The notes under the pieces were generated by a model. That model was given only the letters and a program-made list of their open reading frames with translations, was not told the DNA's origin and searched no databases. Source: Comamonadaceae bacterium (lineage in GTDB: Bacteria > Pseudomonadota > Gammaproteobacteria > Burkholderiales > Burkholderiaceae_C). From it: a DNA stretch of 64,000 nucleotides. This document shows positions 25,668 to 34,336 of this stretch, in pieces; the stretch's first letter is position 1; each line of letters opens with the position of its first letter. The translations under genes were made by a program, and so were the position numbers. The stretch is from positions 186,001 to 250,000 of the forward strand of contig JAIXUG010000004.1 in assembly GCA_027484105.1 (NCBI GenBank), read 5' to 3'.

Positions 25668-26621
25668 ATGAGCAAAACCATCCAAGTCGCCCTGGCGGGC
25701 GCAGGTGCCTTCGGCATCAAGCACCTTGACGGCATTCAAAACATCGATGGCGTCAAAGTCGTCTCGCTGATCGGCCGCGAGTTTGCCAAAACCCAAGAAG
25801 TCGCCAACAAATACGGCATTTGCCACGTCACCACCGACTTGAACGAGTCGCTGGCTTTGAAAGAGGTCGATGCGGTGATTTTGTGCACCCCCACCCAGAT
25901 GCACGCCAGCCAGACCCTCGCTTGCCTCAAGGCGGGCAAGCATGTGCAGGTCGAGATCCCGCTGTGTGACGTGTACAAGGAAGGCCAGGAAGTCCTGCGC
26001 GTGCAAAAAGAAACCGGCTTGGTGGCCATGGTGGGCCACACCCGGCGCTTCAACCCCAGCCACCAGTGGGTGAACCAAAAAATCAAGGCCGGTGAGTTCA
26101 ACATCCAGCAGATGGATGTGCAAACCTACTTTTTCCGCCGCACCAACATGAACGCGCTGGGTCAGCCCCGCAGCTGGACCGACCACCTGCTCTGGCACCA
26201 CGCGGCCCACACGGTGGACCTGTTCGCCTACCAGTGCGGCAGCCCCATCGTCAAAGCCAATGCGGTGCAAGGCCCGATTCACCCCGCTTTGGGCATCGCC
26301 ATGGACATGAGCATCCAGCTGCAGGCTGCCAACGGGGCGATTTGCACACTCAGCCTGAGTTTCAACAACGATGGCCCGCTGGGCACGTACTTCCGCTACA
26401 TCGGCGACACCGGCACCTACCTGGCCCGTTACGACGACTTGTTCACGGGCAAGGAAGAAAAGATCGACGTGTCGCAAGTGGCGGTGTCGATGAACGGCAT
26501 TGAGCTGCAGGACCGTGAATTCTTTGCGGCCATTCGCGAAGGCCGTGAGCCCAATTCCAGCATTGCGCAGGTCTTGCCTTGCTACCAGGTCTTGCACGAT
26601 CTGGAGCAGCAACTGGCCTGA
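25668..26621 (+). CDS. ligC: 4-carboxy-2-hydroxymuconate-6-semialdehyde dehydrogenase
   Basis: A 317-residue Gfo/Idh/MocA-fold dehydrogenase starting at the ATG at 25668 behind a GAGAGGA ribosome site. The Rossmann motif is AGAGAFGIKHLDGI near residue 9. The family segment VILCTPTQMHASQ and the EIPLCDVYKEG (E-x-P) catalytic region are present, along with TYFFRRTNMNALGQPRSWTDHLLWHHAAHTVDLF. It oxidises the hemiacetal form of the ring-cleavage product to 2-pyrone-4,6-dicarboxylate with NADP. It completes the pmdDABC block. Confidence 0.95.
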   Translation: MSKTIQVALAGAGAFGIKHLDGIQNIDGVKVVSLIGREFAKTQEVANKYGICHVTTDLNESLALKEVDAVILCTPTQMHASQTLACLKAGKHVQVEIPLCDVYKEGQEVLRVQKETGLVAMVGHTRRFNPSHQWVNQKIKAGEFNIQQMDVQTYFFRRTNMNALGQPRSWTDHLLWHHAAHTVDLFAYQCGSPIVKANAVQGPIHPALGIAMDMSIQLQAANGAICTLSLSFNNDGPLGTYFRYIGDTGTYLARYDDLFTGKEEKIDVSQVAVSMNGIELQDREFFAAIREGREPNSSIAQVLPCYQVLHDLEQQLA

Positions 26622-26623
26622 GC

Positions 26624-27802
26624 ATGGCCCTGTTGACGCCATCCCAAGAACGCAGACACCTGCAACTGCTGGGGCTGGCGGGTTTTGCCAGCATGGCGTC
26701 GATGCGCATTTGCGACCCCATGCTGGTGGTGCTCGGTGAGGAGTTCCAGGTCAGCACCGGAGAAGCCTCGGCGGTGGTCTCGGCTTATGCCGTGGTGTAC
26801 GGCATTGCGCAATTTCTGTATGGCCCTTTGGGCGACCGAGTGGGCAAGCTGCGGGTGGTGTCGCTGGCCGTTCTGGCTTGCGCCGTGTTCAGCGCCCTCA
26901 CGGCTTTGTCCATCCATTTTCAAATGTTGGTCATTCTGCGTGGGTGCATGGGGGCCGCAGCGGCAGGCGTGATTCCCCTGGCCATGGCCTGGGTGGGTGA
27001 CCAGGTGCCTTATGCGCGCCGTCAGGAAACCCTGGCCAAAATCATGAGTGCCACCGTGCTGGGCATGATGAGTGGCTTGTGGTTTGGCGGTTTCACTGCC
27101 GACACGCTCGGTTGGCGAGGCGCTTTTGCGGTGCTGTCGGGCCTTTTCGCCGTGGCCGCTGTTTTGCTGCTGCGCCAGTTGCGCGGCCAAGGTCTGTCGA
27201 GGGCGGCGGACGCAACCGGCTTCTTGACGTCATTCCACACCACAGCACGCCTGTTGGCCATGCCCCGTGTGCGCTGGGTCTTGGCCGTCACTGCGATCGA
27301 AGGCGCTTTGGTGTTTGGCCCCATGGCCTTCATGCCCACCCATTTGCACGAACACTATGGCCTGAGTGTCGTGGCTGCGGGTTCGGTGATGATGCTCTAT
27401 GGCGTGGGGGGCTTGCTTTACAGCCAGATGGCACGCCAATGGTTGGCCAGTTTGGGTGAACGGGGCCTGGCCAAAACCGGTGCGGGCTTGGTGGCTTTGG
27501 GCTTTCTTGTGTTGGCCTGGGGCATCGCCTCCTGGATGGGCATGCTGGCTTGCCTGCTGGCGGGTTTGGGTTTTTACATGCTGCACAACACCTTGCAAGT
27601 GCAAGCCACCCAGATGGCACCGGCAGCACGCGGTACGGCCGTGACCCTGTTTGCCAGTTCACTGTTTTTTGGCCAATCCATCGGCGTTTTGTTGATGGCG
27701 CAAAGCGTGGACAGGGGCGCGTTGGCCTCAGCTTTCAGCGCCGCAGCTGCAGGTGTCCTCGTGTTGGGGATGGTGGTGTTTCGTTTGGTGGGACGGCACT
27801 GA
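26624..27802 (+). CDS. Major facilitator superfamily permease at the end of the protocatechuate operon
   Basis: A 392-residue protein with about twelve hydrophobic segments, start ATG at 26624, two bases after the ligC stop codon. The MFS loop 2-3 signature reads FLYGPLGDRVGKLRVVS, and GDQVPYARRQETLAKIMSATVLGMMSG resembles the drug:H+ antiporter (DHA-like) group. Being the last gene of the lig operon it could import or export an aromatic acid, possibly standing in for PmdK which is absent. The substrate is not evident from sequence. Confidence 0.85.
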   Translation: MALLTPSQERRHLQLLGLAGFASMASMRICDPMLVVLGEEFQVSTGEASAVVSAYAVVYGIAQFLYGPLGDRVGKLRVVSLAVLACAVFSALTALSIHFQMLVILRGCMGAAAAGVIPLAMAWVGDQVPYARRQETLAKIMSATVLGMMSGLWFGGFTADTLGWRGAFAVLSGLFAVAAVLLLRQLRGQGLSRAADATGFLTSFHTTARLLAMPRVRWVLAVTAIEGALVFGPMAFMPTHLHEHYGLSVVAAGSVMMLYGVGGLLYSQMARQWLASLGERGLAKTGAGLVALGFLVLAWGIASWMGMLACLLAGLGFYMLHNTLQVQATQMAPAARGTAVTLFASSLFFGQSIGVLLMAQSVDRGALASAFSAAAAGVLVLGMVVFRLVGRH

Positions 27803-27807
27803 GCGGC

Positions 27808-29076
27808 TCACGCTGCAGTTTTGGGCGTCTTGACCCAGGGCCACAGCGCCCACAGACCCAGCGCAGGGCCCGGGGCCAATAGCCACAGGGCCCAGCTGCC
27901 CCAAGTCTCCAGCGCCCAGCCCAGCAGCAAGATGCTGAGGACGGTGATCAAAAAACCCACGCCGTTTTGCAGCACCAGCGCACTGCCGAGCCACTGGGGG
28001 GGTGCATGCTGCGAAGACATGGCCGAAAACTGGGGCGAATCGGCCACCACGCAGACGCCCCAAAACAGCAAAGCCCCCAGCTGCACCAGTGGCCAGCGTT
28101 CGGGAATCAAAGGGTAGAGCAGGCACATCAGGCCCGAGGCCGCCAAAGCGCTGGCCGCCACACGGGCGCTGCCCACCCGGCGGCTCCAGATGCCGCCCAG
28201 CACACAACCGAAAAAGCCGATGCCAATGACCGCAAAGCTGACCCAGGCGACTGTGCCAGCCAAGCCCTCGGGTGTGTCGGTCAAGGCGCGTGCAATCGGC
28301 AGGCTCAGCCAGGGCAACACGCTCCAAAAAGCGTAGAGCTCCCACATGTGGCCAAAGTAGCCCAGCGCCGAAGCCCGAAACCCCCGAACCGCCAAAATGG
28401 CGCGCAGCGCATGCGTGTTCAGCTTCAAGCCGGCGGGTACCGGCGCTGCCGGGCTGGGCATGGCCTGTGCCCGGCTTGGCTCGCCCAAGCAGCCCACCAC
28501 CACAGCCCCCAACACCGCCAGCCAGGATGAGGCCAGCAGCACCTCTTGCCACGGCCAGCTTTGCCCCCAGGCGCGCAAGGCGTGCGGCATGGCCGTGCCC
28601 AAAGTCAGCATCCCGACCAACCAACCCAAAGCCGCTGCCGGTTTGCTGCCCACGCGCTGCACGATCATCTTCATGCCCAGCGGGTAAACGCCCGCCATGC
28701 AAACGCCCACCACAAATCGCAAAGCCCAGATGGCGCCCATGTCCGCTGTGCCCCAGACCACCGCGGCATTGGCCAAGGCCCCCAGCAGGCTGGACACCAC
28801 AAACACCCGGGTGGCGGCAAACCGATCGGCCACACCGCTGAGTGCAAAACCCAGCGTGCCCGCAATGAAGCCCAGTTGCGTGGCGGCCAGCAACCAGCCA
28901 AATCCAGTTGCACTGAGTTGCAGGTGGGCGATCAGGCTGTCAGACACCCCGCTGGGGCTGAACCACAAGGTGGTGCCCAAGCACTGCGCCAACACAATCA
29001 AAGCCACTGGCCAGGATGTGGCAGGCGTGTTGTTTGGAAGGTGTGATGTGGGGGAGGTGGACATGCGCGCGATCAT
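27808..29076 (-). CDS. Major facilitator superfamily transporter
   Basis: A 422-residue polytopic protein whose stop is five bases from the stop of the convergent lig-operon permease. It starts at 29076, preceded by GAGG at short distance (ATG at 29064 also possible). Loop sequences such as ALSGVADRFAATRVFVVSSLLG and YPLGMKMIVQRVG fit the MFS. The segment FSPSGVSDSLIAHLQLSATGFGWLLAATQLGF is typical of CynX/NarK-like permeases of this order. It may be unrelated to the aromatic pathway and its cargo is unknown. Confidence 0.88.
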   Translation of the reverse strand: MIARMSTSPTSHLPNNTPATSWPVALIVLAQCLGTTLWFSPSGVSDSLIAHLQLSATGFGWLLAATQLGFIAGTLGFALSGVADRFAATRVFVVSSLLGALANAAVVWGTADMGAIWALRFVVGVCMAGVYPLGMKMIVQRVGSKPAAALGWLVGMLTLGTAMPHALRAWGQSWPWQEVLLASSWLAVLGAVVVGCLGEPSRAQAMPSPAAPVPAGLKLNTHALRAILAVRGFRASALGYFGHMWELYAFWSVLPWLSLPIARALTDTPEGLAGTVAWVSFAVIGIGFFGCVLGGIWSRRVGSARVAASALAASGLMCLLYPLIPERWPLVQLGALLFWGVCVVADSPQFSAMSSQHAPPQWLGSALVLQNGVGFLITVLSILLLGWALETWGSWALWLLAPGPALGLWALWPWVKTPKTAA

Positions 29077-29130
29077 TCTGCCTCAGCCAGGGCGATAAGA
29101 TGAGGGCCTGATTGGCCAGGACCTTCTCGC

Positions 29131-29961
29131 ATGACAGACCGCTACGCCGTGATCGGCAACCCCATTGTGCAAAGCAAATCGCCCTTGATCCACAGCGCTT
29201 TTGCGCAGGTCACGGGGCAAGACATGGATTACAGCAAGTTGCTGGGCCCTTTGGGCGGCTTTGCAGCCACGGTGGACGCGTTTCGGGCCTCGGGCGGGCG
29301 CGGCATGAATGTGACCGCGCCCTTCAAGCTGGACGCTTTTGCCTATGCCACCGACCTGGCGCCCAGCGCGCAGATGGCTGGTGCGGTGAATGCGATGAAG
29401 TTCGAAGGCGACCGGGTTTTGGCCGAGAACTTTGACGGCGTGGGCCTGGTGCGCGATGTGGTGCACAACCTGGGCTGTCCGCTGCAAGGGCGGCGGGTGC
29501 TGATTTTGGGTGCGGGTGGCGCCACACGCGGGGCTTTGCTGCCGCTCCTGGCCGAGCAACCTGCCGAACTGGTGATCGTCAACCGCACCGTGGCCAAGGC
29601 GCAAGCGCTGGCGGCACTGGCGCACCAGCACCAAAGCGGCCAGGTGCCGGTGACGGGTTTGGCTTATGAGTCGGTGCAAGGCAATTTCGATGTGGTGTTC
29701 AACGCCACCTCGTCCAGCCTCACGGCGGAGCTGCCGCCGCTGGCCGCCAGCGTGTTTGCCCCCGGCTGCCTGGCCTATGATTTGACGTACGGCAAAGGCC
29801 TCACACCATTTTTAAAGCTGGCCCAGCAAGCCGGCGTGACCCACCTGGCCGATGGCGTGGGCATGCTGGCCGAACAAGCCGCCGAGGCCTTTGCCTGGTG
29901 GCGGGGCGTGCGCCCCGATACGGCAGGGGTCATTGCGCAGCTGACGGTGCCTCTGAACTGA
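29131..29961 (+). CDS. aroE: Shikimate dehydrogenase family protein (AroE-like, divergent)
   Basis: A 276-residue NADP-dependent dehydrogenase of the shikimate pathway. It has the catalytic lysine in NVTAPFK, the catalytic aspartate in ENFDGVGL, the cofactor loop GAGGATRGALLPLL with NRTVAKA, and the terminal GMLAEQAAEAFAWWRGVRPDT. Several normally fixed positions differ: NPIVQSKSP has Q for the usual H, NVTAPFK has A for V, NFDG has F for T, and NATSSSL lacks the usual glycine. The catalytic Lys and Asp remain, so it may be an active enzyme with altered specificity or the normal AroE of this lineage. The lig operon next door would use protocatechuate from quinate or shikimate. Confidence 0.82.
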   Translation: MTDRYAVIGNPIVQSKSPLIHSAFAQVTGQDMDYSKLLGPLGGFAATVDAFRASGGRGMNVTAPFKLDAFAYATDLAPSAQMAGAVNAMKFEGDRVLAENFDGVGLVRDVVHNLGCPLQGRRVLILGAGGATRGALLPLLAEQPAELVIVNRTVAKAQALAALAHQHQSGQVPVTGLAYESVQGNFDVVFNATSSSLTAELPPLAASVFAPGCLAYDLTYGKGLTPFLKLAQQAGVTHLADGVGMLAEQAAEAFAWWRGVRPDTAGVIAQLTVPLN

Positions 29962-29986
29962 TGCGTGTGAATGAAAGGATGAATCC

Positions 29987-30379
29987 ATGAATCCATTGGC
30001 AATTTGTTTGTTGGCTGGCATCACTTGGGCCAGCGTGCCCGCATGGGCCTCGGGTGAGGGCACTTACAAAGCCGTTTGTGCCAGTTGTCACGGGCAGGCT
30101 TTCCCCAAAGCACCGCAGGTGGGCAACAAAACACAATGGGCCCCGCTGATTCGTGAGGGCCAGGTCACCCTCACCGCACACGGCTATGTGGGGGTCAGAG
30201 GCATGCCTGCCAAAGGCGGTCAAGCCGACTTGACGCTGGAAGCCTTCGCCGAAGCTTTGAACCACATGGTCAACCAGTCTGGCGGCAACTGGAAAACCCC
30301 GGATGCCAAAACCTTGCAGGCCATGCAAGCCGAGGTGGCCAAGCGCCAAAAATCCAAAGCCTCCAAGGCAGGCGGCTAA
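29987..30379 (+). CDS. Small periplasmic class I c-type cytochrome
   Basis: A 130-residue precursor with a signal peptide (cleavage after AWA near residue 21) and one haem site CASCH near residue 31. The axial methionine is probably in the GMPAKGGQ segment. It resembles cytochrome c5-type electron carriers. The C-terminus is lysine-rich (KRQKSKASK). It follows aroE by 25 bases behind an AAGGA ribosome site, but a shared function with aroE is unlikely. Its redox partners are not evident. Confidence 0.88.
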   Translation: MNPLAICLLAGITWASVPAWASGEGTYKAVCASCHGQAFPKAPQVGNKTQWAPLIREGQVTLTAHGYVGVRGMPAKGGQADLTLEAFAEALNHMVNQSGGNWKTPDAKTLQAMQAEVAKRQKSKASKAGG

Positions 30380-30552
30380 AGCGCCGTCACCGTCTTGGCC
30401 CACCAAGGGCCTGAGCACGGGCCCTGTTGGTCCTCCTCCCAAACCCTGAGGACTACACCCTCCGATCGACCCCAAACACACCTTTGGCGGGATGGCCCAA
30501 GAGCCTGAAACGCAAGACGATGCAGGACATCGTTTTGAATCAGGAGCACTCC

Positions 30553-31779
30553 ATGGGCATGCAGCACAAGTTTCAAACCCGCCAACCCTGGGCTTGGTCA
30601 GGCCTGGCCTTGGTCACCGCAGGTTTGGTGGCCTGCGGCGGCAGCGGTGGCAGCACGCCCACCGGCACGCTCAAACTGGCCATGACCGACGCGCCCGCCT
30701 GCGGCTATGACCATGTGTATGTCACGGTGAACAAAATCCGGGTGCATCAAAGCGCGGCGGCCGATGGCACCGAGCTCTTGGGCTGGCGCGAATTGAGCAT
30801 TCCCACGCAGCGCATCGATTTGCTGTCGCTCACCAACGGCGTATTGCAAGAACTGGGCTCATTGCCTTTGCCCGTGGGCAATTTCCAGCAGCTGCGCCTG
30901 GTGTTGGCCGACAACCCAGCCAACCCCACCACGGCCAACCCTTTGGCCAATGCGCTGGTGCTCACGGGCAGTAGCACCGAGATCCCCTTGTCCACGCCCA
31001 GCGCGCAGCAAAGCGGCTTCAAGCTGCAAGCGCGTTTTGATGTGCAGAACGGGCAGGTGGCCGATATGGTGTTGGACTTTGACGCCTGCCGCTCCATCGT
31101 CAAGGCCGGGGCTTCTGGGCGCTACAACCTCAAGCCGGTGGTGGCGGTGATTCCGCGTCTGACCACGGCCATCGAGGGTTTTGTGGACCCTGCTTTGGCA
31201 TCTGGCTTGGTGGTGTCCACACGCGATCCAGACAACAATGTGCGTGCCACCGTGCCCAACCCCGTCACGGGCAAATTCACCTTGGCTTACTTGCCAGAAA
31301 ACACGAATTACACCGTGGTGGTGGCGGGGCAAAACCTGACCACAGCGGCCATCACCAACGTTCCGGTGTCTTTGGCTACGGGCGTGACCACGCTCAACAC
31401 CGCTCAAACCCCCATCGTGCCTGGCGCTTCGGCCATGGCCTTGGTCGCGGGTGTGGTCAGCAACAACAGCAATGCACTGCTGACCGATGCGCGGGTGTCG
31501 GCCAGCCAAACGCTCAGCACGGGCCAGTCTCTGCAGGTGGCATCCATGGGCGTGGACCCTGGCACGGCCGAGTACACGCTGGCCTTGCCTTTGGCTGCGG
31601 TGCTCAAGGCGCCTTATGTGTCGGGATCGCCCTTGGTGTTCAGCACCGACAGCATGGTGGCTGGGCGCTACAACGTGACGGGAGTGGTCACGGGCTACAC
31701 CACGCAGAGCACCAACCCCGTGCTGGACTTAGGTCTGGCGGGCAGCACCACCGTCAAAAACTTGGTGTTGACGCCATGA
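30553..31779 (+). CDS. DUF4382 lipoprotein
   Basis: A 408-residue exported protein. The start at 30553 is chosen because a CAGGAG site lies seven bases before it; an upstream in-frame start would lack one. The lipobox is LVACGGSGG (lipid cysteine near residue 29). The DUF4382 domain opens GTLKLAMTDAPACGYDHVYVTVNKIRVHQS and continues through LDFDACRSIV. The C-terminal half is a series of beta-rich segments (FTLAYLPENTNYTVVVAG, AEYTLALPLA) like carboxypeptidase-regulatory repeats. The function of this family is unknown. Confidence 0.85.
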   Translation: MGMQHKFQTRQPWAWSGLALVTAGLVACGGSGGSTPTGTLKLAMTDAPACGYDHVYVTVNKIRVHQSAAADGTELLGWRELSIPTQRIDLLSLTNGVLQELGSLPLPVGNFQQLRLVLADNPANPTTANPLANALVLTGSSTEIPLSTPSAQQSGFKLQARFDVQNGQVADMVLDFDACRSIVKAGASGRYNLKPVVAVIPRLTTAIEGFVDPALASGLVVSTRDPDNNVRATVPNPVTGKFTLAYLPENTNYTVVVAGQNLTTAAITNVPVSLATGVTTLNTAQTPIVPGASAMALVAGVVSNNSNALLTDARVSASQTLSTGQSLQVASMGVDPGTAEYTLALPLAAVLKAPYVSGSPLVFSTDSMVAGRYNVTGVVTGYTTQSTNPVLDLGLAGSTTVKNLVLTP

Positions 31780-31837
31780 GCTTGGACGTATCCGCTTTGT
31801 GAAGCAGAGATCACGGACAGGCTGACTTGACAAAGCC

Positions 31838-32719
31838 TCAGTGCTTCTGCCGCTGGGCCAGCAGCGTGACCAGCTCAGGCACCAACGCGTGCGGGGCGCC
31901 TTCTTCGCAAGCCGTCTGAAGCGTGTTTCGGATGGCCTCGGCCACCGTGCGCTCGGCCTGCGTGTCGCTGGCCATCTGGTGGTAATAGCTCAGGTCTTTG
32001 AGCGCGTTGCTCATGGAAAACCGCAGGCCCGAGGTGTCACCCGCCGTCAGCATGGGTTTCAGCCGGTCCAGCGCCGCACCCCAACCGCCGCCCTTGGACA
32101 GCACGTCCACCAAGGTGTGGGCGTCTACCCCGGCACGCTGGGCGCACGCAGCCGCTTCGGCCAGCAGGGTGACGGTGCCCAGCGAGACATAGTTGTGCAA
32201 GAGCTTCATGCGGTGGCCCGAGCCAATCGGGCCGGTGTGCACGATGTTCTCGGCAAAGCAGGCCAGGATGGGTTTGCAGCGTTCAAACAAGGCCGCATCA
32301 CCGCCCACCAGCAGATTCAGGCGGCCCTCGGCGGCTTCTTTTGGGGTGCGGGTCATGGGCGAATCGAGAAACTGACCGCCTTGGGCCATGACCATCGCCG
32401 CGACTTTTTCAGTCGACGCGGGCACGGCCGTGGAGCAGTCGATCACGATGGTCCCGGCCTGCATGCCCTTCAAAACGCCGTCCTCGCCCAGCAGCACCGC
32501 CTCGACCTGGGGCGTGCCGGTCACGCACAGGATGATCACATCCGATTGCGCAGCCAGGGCCTGGGGCGTGCGGCAGGTGCGCGCGCCTGCGGCGATCAGG
32601 GCGCCCAGCGGCTGGTTGCCGGGGTGCTCCAGCACCTTCAGGCTTTGCCCGTGCTTGAGCAAGTTGCTGGCAATGCCGTGGCCCATCATGCCGATGCCGA
32701 TCATGCCGATTGTTGTCAT
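31838..32719 (-). CDS. Beta-hydroxyacid dehydrogenase (3-hydroxyisobutyrate dehydrogenase family)
   Basis: A 293-residue NAD(P)-dependent oxidoreductase starting at the ATG at 32719. The cofactor motif is MIGIGMMGHGIASNLLKHG, the substrate-binding motif is DSPMTRTPKEAAEGRLNLLVGG, and the catalytic lysine is in GSGHRMKLLHNYVSLG. Members act on 3-hydroxyisobutyrate, tartronate semialdehyde, glyoxylate or succinic semialdehyde. None is favoured by context: the gene stands alone, convergent with the DUF4382 gene and 46 bases from the PAP2 gene. An upstream in-frame extension lacks coding sense. Confidence 0.9.
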   Translation of the reverse strand: MTTIGMIGIGMMGHGIASNLLKHGQSLKVLEHPGNQPLGALIAAGARTCRTPQALAAQSDVIILCVTGTPQVEAVLLGEDGVLKGMQAGTIVIDCSTAVPASTEKVAAMVMAQGGQFLDSPMTRTPKEAAEGRLNLLVGGDAALFERCKPILACFAENIVHTGPIGSGHRMKLLHNYVSLGTVTLLAEAAACAQRAGVDAHTLVDVLSKGGGWGAALDRLKPMLTAGDTSGLRFSMSNALKDLSYYHQMASDTQAERTVAEAIRNTLQTACEEGAPHALVPELVTLLAQRQKH

Positions 32720-32765
32720 GCCTGTTCCTGGAAGTTGCGAAGTGCCTGACTTTAGCCGCGAGGCC

Positions 32766-33530
32766 TCAGGATGCCAGTCTCGTGTTTGACTTTGCCCACC
32801 GGGCAAAAATCCAGTGGTTGGCCCATGCGATGGTGGCGCAGGTCCAGGCTGTCCAGGCGGTGTGGCTGGGGTAATGTGCGCCGCGCAGTGTCTGTGCAGC
32901 CCCCAAGGCCAGGCCTGCAAGGACCACAGCTGCCAACAGTTTTTGGCCCCGGCCCCGGTCACCCGGATCAAGGGATGTCAGCCACGGCAGACTGAGGGCT
33001 AAAAAAGCAAAAGCGCTGGAGGCATGGCCACCCGGAAAACAATGACCAGAACCGCCATCGCTCACGCCCCATGTCCAGTGCGACACATAGCTGGCCACGC
33101 CGCCAAAAGCCTGCAGCTCCCAAGGGCAGCTGGTCAGGCTCCACCGCTTGAGGGCAGAGACCGCCAACAAGCTCACCGTGATGCCCACGACGACTTCAAG
33201 CCTTTGAATGCGTGCGACCCGTCGCCAAATGCCCACGGGCCAAAACAGCATGGTCAAAACGTAGGCGTACATCAGCATCGCCAAGCGTTTGCCCCCATCG
33301 TGCATCACGGAAGCGAGCCACCCATGGTCGCGCAAGGCAAAGCCCTGCGTGTCGCCCAACCAGCCCATCACGTGCAGATCCGCCCCGGAGGCATCCCAAC
33401 TCAAGGTCAGGCACAACAAGACGGCCCATGGCCACAGCTTGGACAGCTTGGAGCGAAGCGGGCGTTCAGAGGCGGGAATGTGTGGGGGAGGGATGGCAGC
33501 GGCGTATTCGCCAAAGACTGGAAAGCGCAT
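32766..33530 (-). CDS. PAP2-superfamily membrane phosphatase, lipid A or phosphatidate type
   Basis: A 254-residue integral membrane protein starting at the ATG at 33530. The three phosphatase motifs are present: KRWSLTSCPWE (motif 1, with CP in place of the usual RP), PGGHASSAFAF (motif 2) and RGAHYPSHTAWTAW (motif 3, catalytic histidine; W replaces the usual Asp after HTAW). About six hydrophobic segments are visible. It is divergent from the two-component genes and shares the PmrA-box-like site with them. A role as LpxT, LpxE or LpxF-like lipid A phosphatase or in recycling of phosphatidic acid is inferred from the locus. Confidence 0.85.
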   Translation of the reverse strand: MRFPVFGEYAAAIPPPHIPASERPLRSKLSKLWPWAVLLCLTLSWDASGADLHVMGWLGDTQGFALRDHGWLASVMHDGGKRLAMLMYAYVLTMLFWPVGIWRRVARIQRLEVVVGITVSLLAVSALKRWSLTSCPWELQAFGGVASYVSHWTWGVSDGGSGHCFPGGHASSAFAFLALSLPWLTSLDPGDRGRGQKLLAAVVLAGLALGAAQTLRGAHYPSHTAWTAWTCATIAWANHWIFARWAKSNTRLAS

Positions 33531-33552
33531 GCTCTGATTGGAATGCCTCCGG

Positions 33553-33569
33553 ATTAAGTCTGCCTTAAT
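33553..33569. promoter_or_regulatory. PmrA-box-like direct repeat between PAP2 and response regulator genes
   Basis: ATTAAG at 33553-33558 and CTTAAT at 33564-33569 are separated by the five bases TCTGC. The PmrA/BasR and QseB box is (C/T)TTAA(G/T)-N5-(C/T)TTAA(G/T), so 11 of 12 fixed positions agree. The box lies 23 bases ahead of the PAP2 start and 89 bases ahead of the regulator start and may serve both promoters. Confidence 0.65.
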
Positions 33570-33658
33570 TTGGCCAGGCCACACTGCCCAGCATGCACAA
33601 CACACCTGCCACAATCCAGTCAGAACAGAGCGCCATGGGCACAGATGGGAAAAGGACT

Positions 33659-34336
33659 ATGCGGGTACTGATTGTGGAAGACGATGCAGGTATTGCGACC
33701 GCCTTGGCCGCCACCCTCAAATGCAACGGTTATGCGGCGGACGTCACGCCCACACTCAGCCTGGCTTCAGCGGCGCTGCGGGTCGAGCCATTTGACCTGG
33801 TCTTGCTGGATTTGGGTCTGCCCGACGGCGAGGGTCTGGACTGGCTGCGGCAGGTCCGACGCGAGGGCCATGCCATGCCGGTGCTGATCATGAGTGCCCG
33901 AGATGCCCTGCCTGACCGGGTGGCGGGTCTGGATGAAGGGGCCGACGATTACATGGTCAAACCCTTCGAGCCCGAGGAGTTGTTGGCCCGCATGCGTGTG
34001 GCTTTGCGCCGCAGCGAAGGGCGCGCTTCACCCCTGTTGCGCCATGGCGATTTGCTGGTCGATCCGGCCGCCCACAGTGTTTTGCGCAACGGCGAACCGG
34101 TGGTGTTGAGGGCCAAGGAATTCGCTTTGTTGCTGGCGCTCTTGCGCGGCAGTGGCCAAGTGCTCACACGCCAGCGCTTGGAGCAAGCCATGTATGGCTT
34201 TGACGAGGTGCTGGACAGCAACGCGCTCGAAGTGCACATGCACCATCTGCGCCGCAAACTGGGTGAGGGACTGGTCAAGACGGTGCGCGGCGTGGGCTAC
34301 TTTGTGCCTGCCCAGGACAGCCAGGGGGGTCACTGA
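33659..34336 (+). CDS. OmpR-family response regulator (PmrA/QseB type)
   Basis: A 225-residue regulator starting at the ATG at 33659 after an AAAAGG site. The receiver domain (1-115) has MRVLIVEDDAGI, the phosphoacceptor aspartate in LLDLGLPDGEGL and the lysine in DDYMVKPFEPEEL. The winged-helix domain has LRAKEFALLLALLRGSGQVLTRQRLEQAMYG and HLRRKLGEGLVKTVRGVGYFVP. Its stop overlaps the kinase start by one base (TGATG). The locus contents (eptA, dgkA, PAP2) indicate that it controls lipid A modification, like PmrA. Confidence 0.92.
   Translation: MRVLIVEDDAGIATALAATLKCNGYAADVTPTLSLASAALRVEPFDLVLLDLGLPDGEGLDWLRQVRREGHAMPVLIMSARDALPDRVAGLDEGADDYMVKPFEPEELLARMRVALRRSEGRASPLLRHGDLLVDPAAHSVLRNGEPVVLRAKEFALLLALLRGSGQVLTRQRLEQAMYGFDEVLDSNALEVHMHHLRRKLGEGLVKTVRGVGYFVPAQDSQGGH

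Noticed and set aside
30398-30420. GGCCC/GGGCC hairpin after the cytochrome gene, considered as a terminator.
   Set aside because: It has a five-base stem but no following run of T, and other arms compete. It cannot be called a rho-independent terminator.
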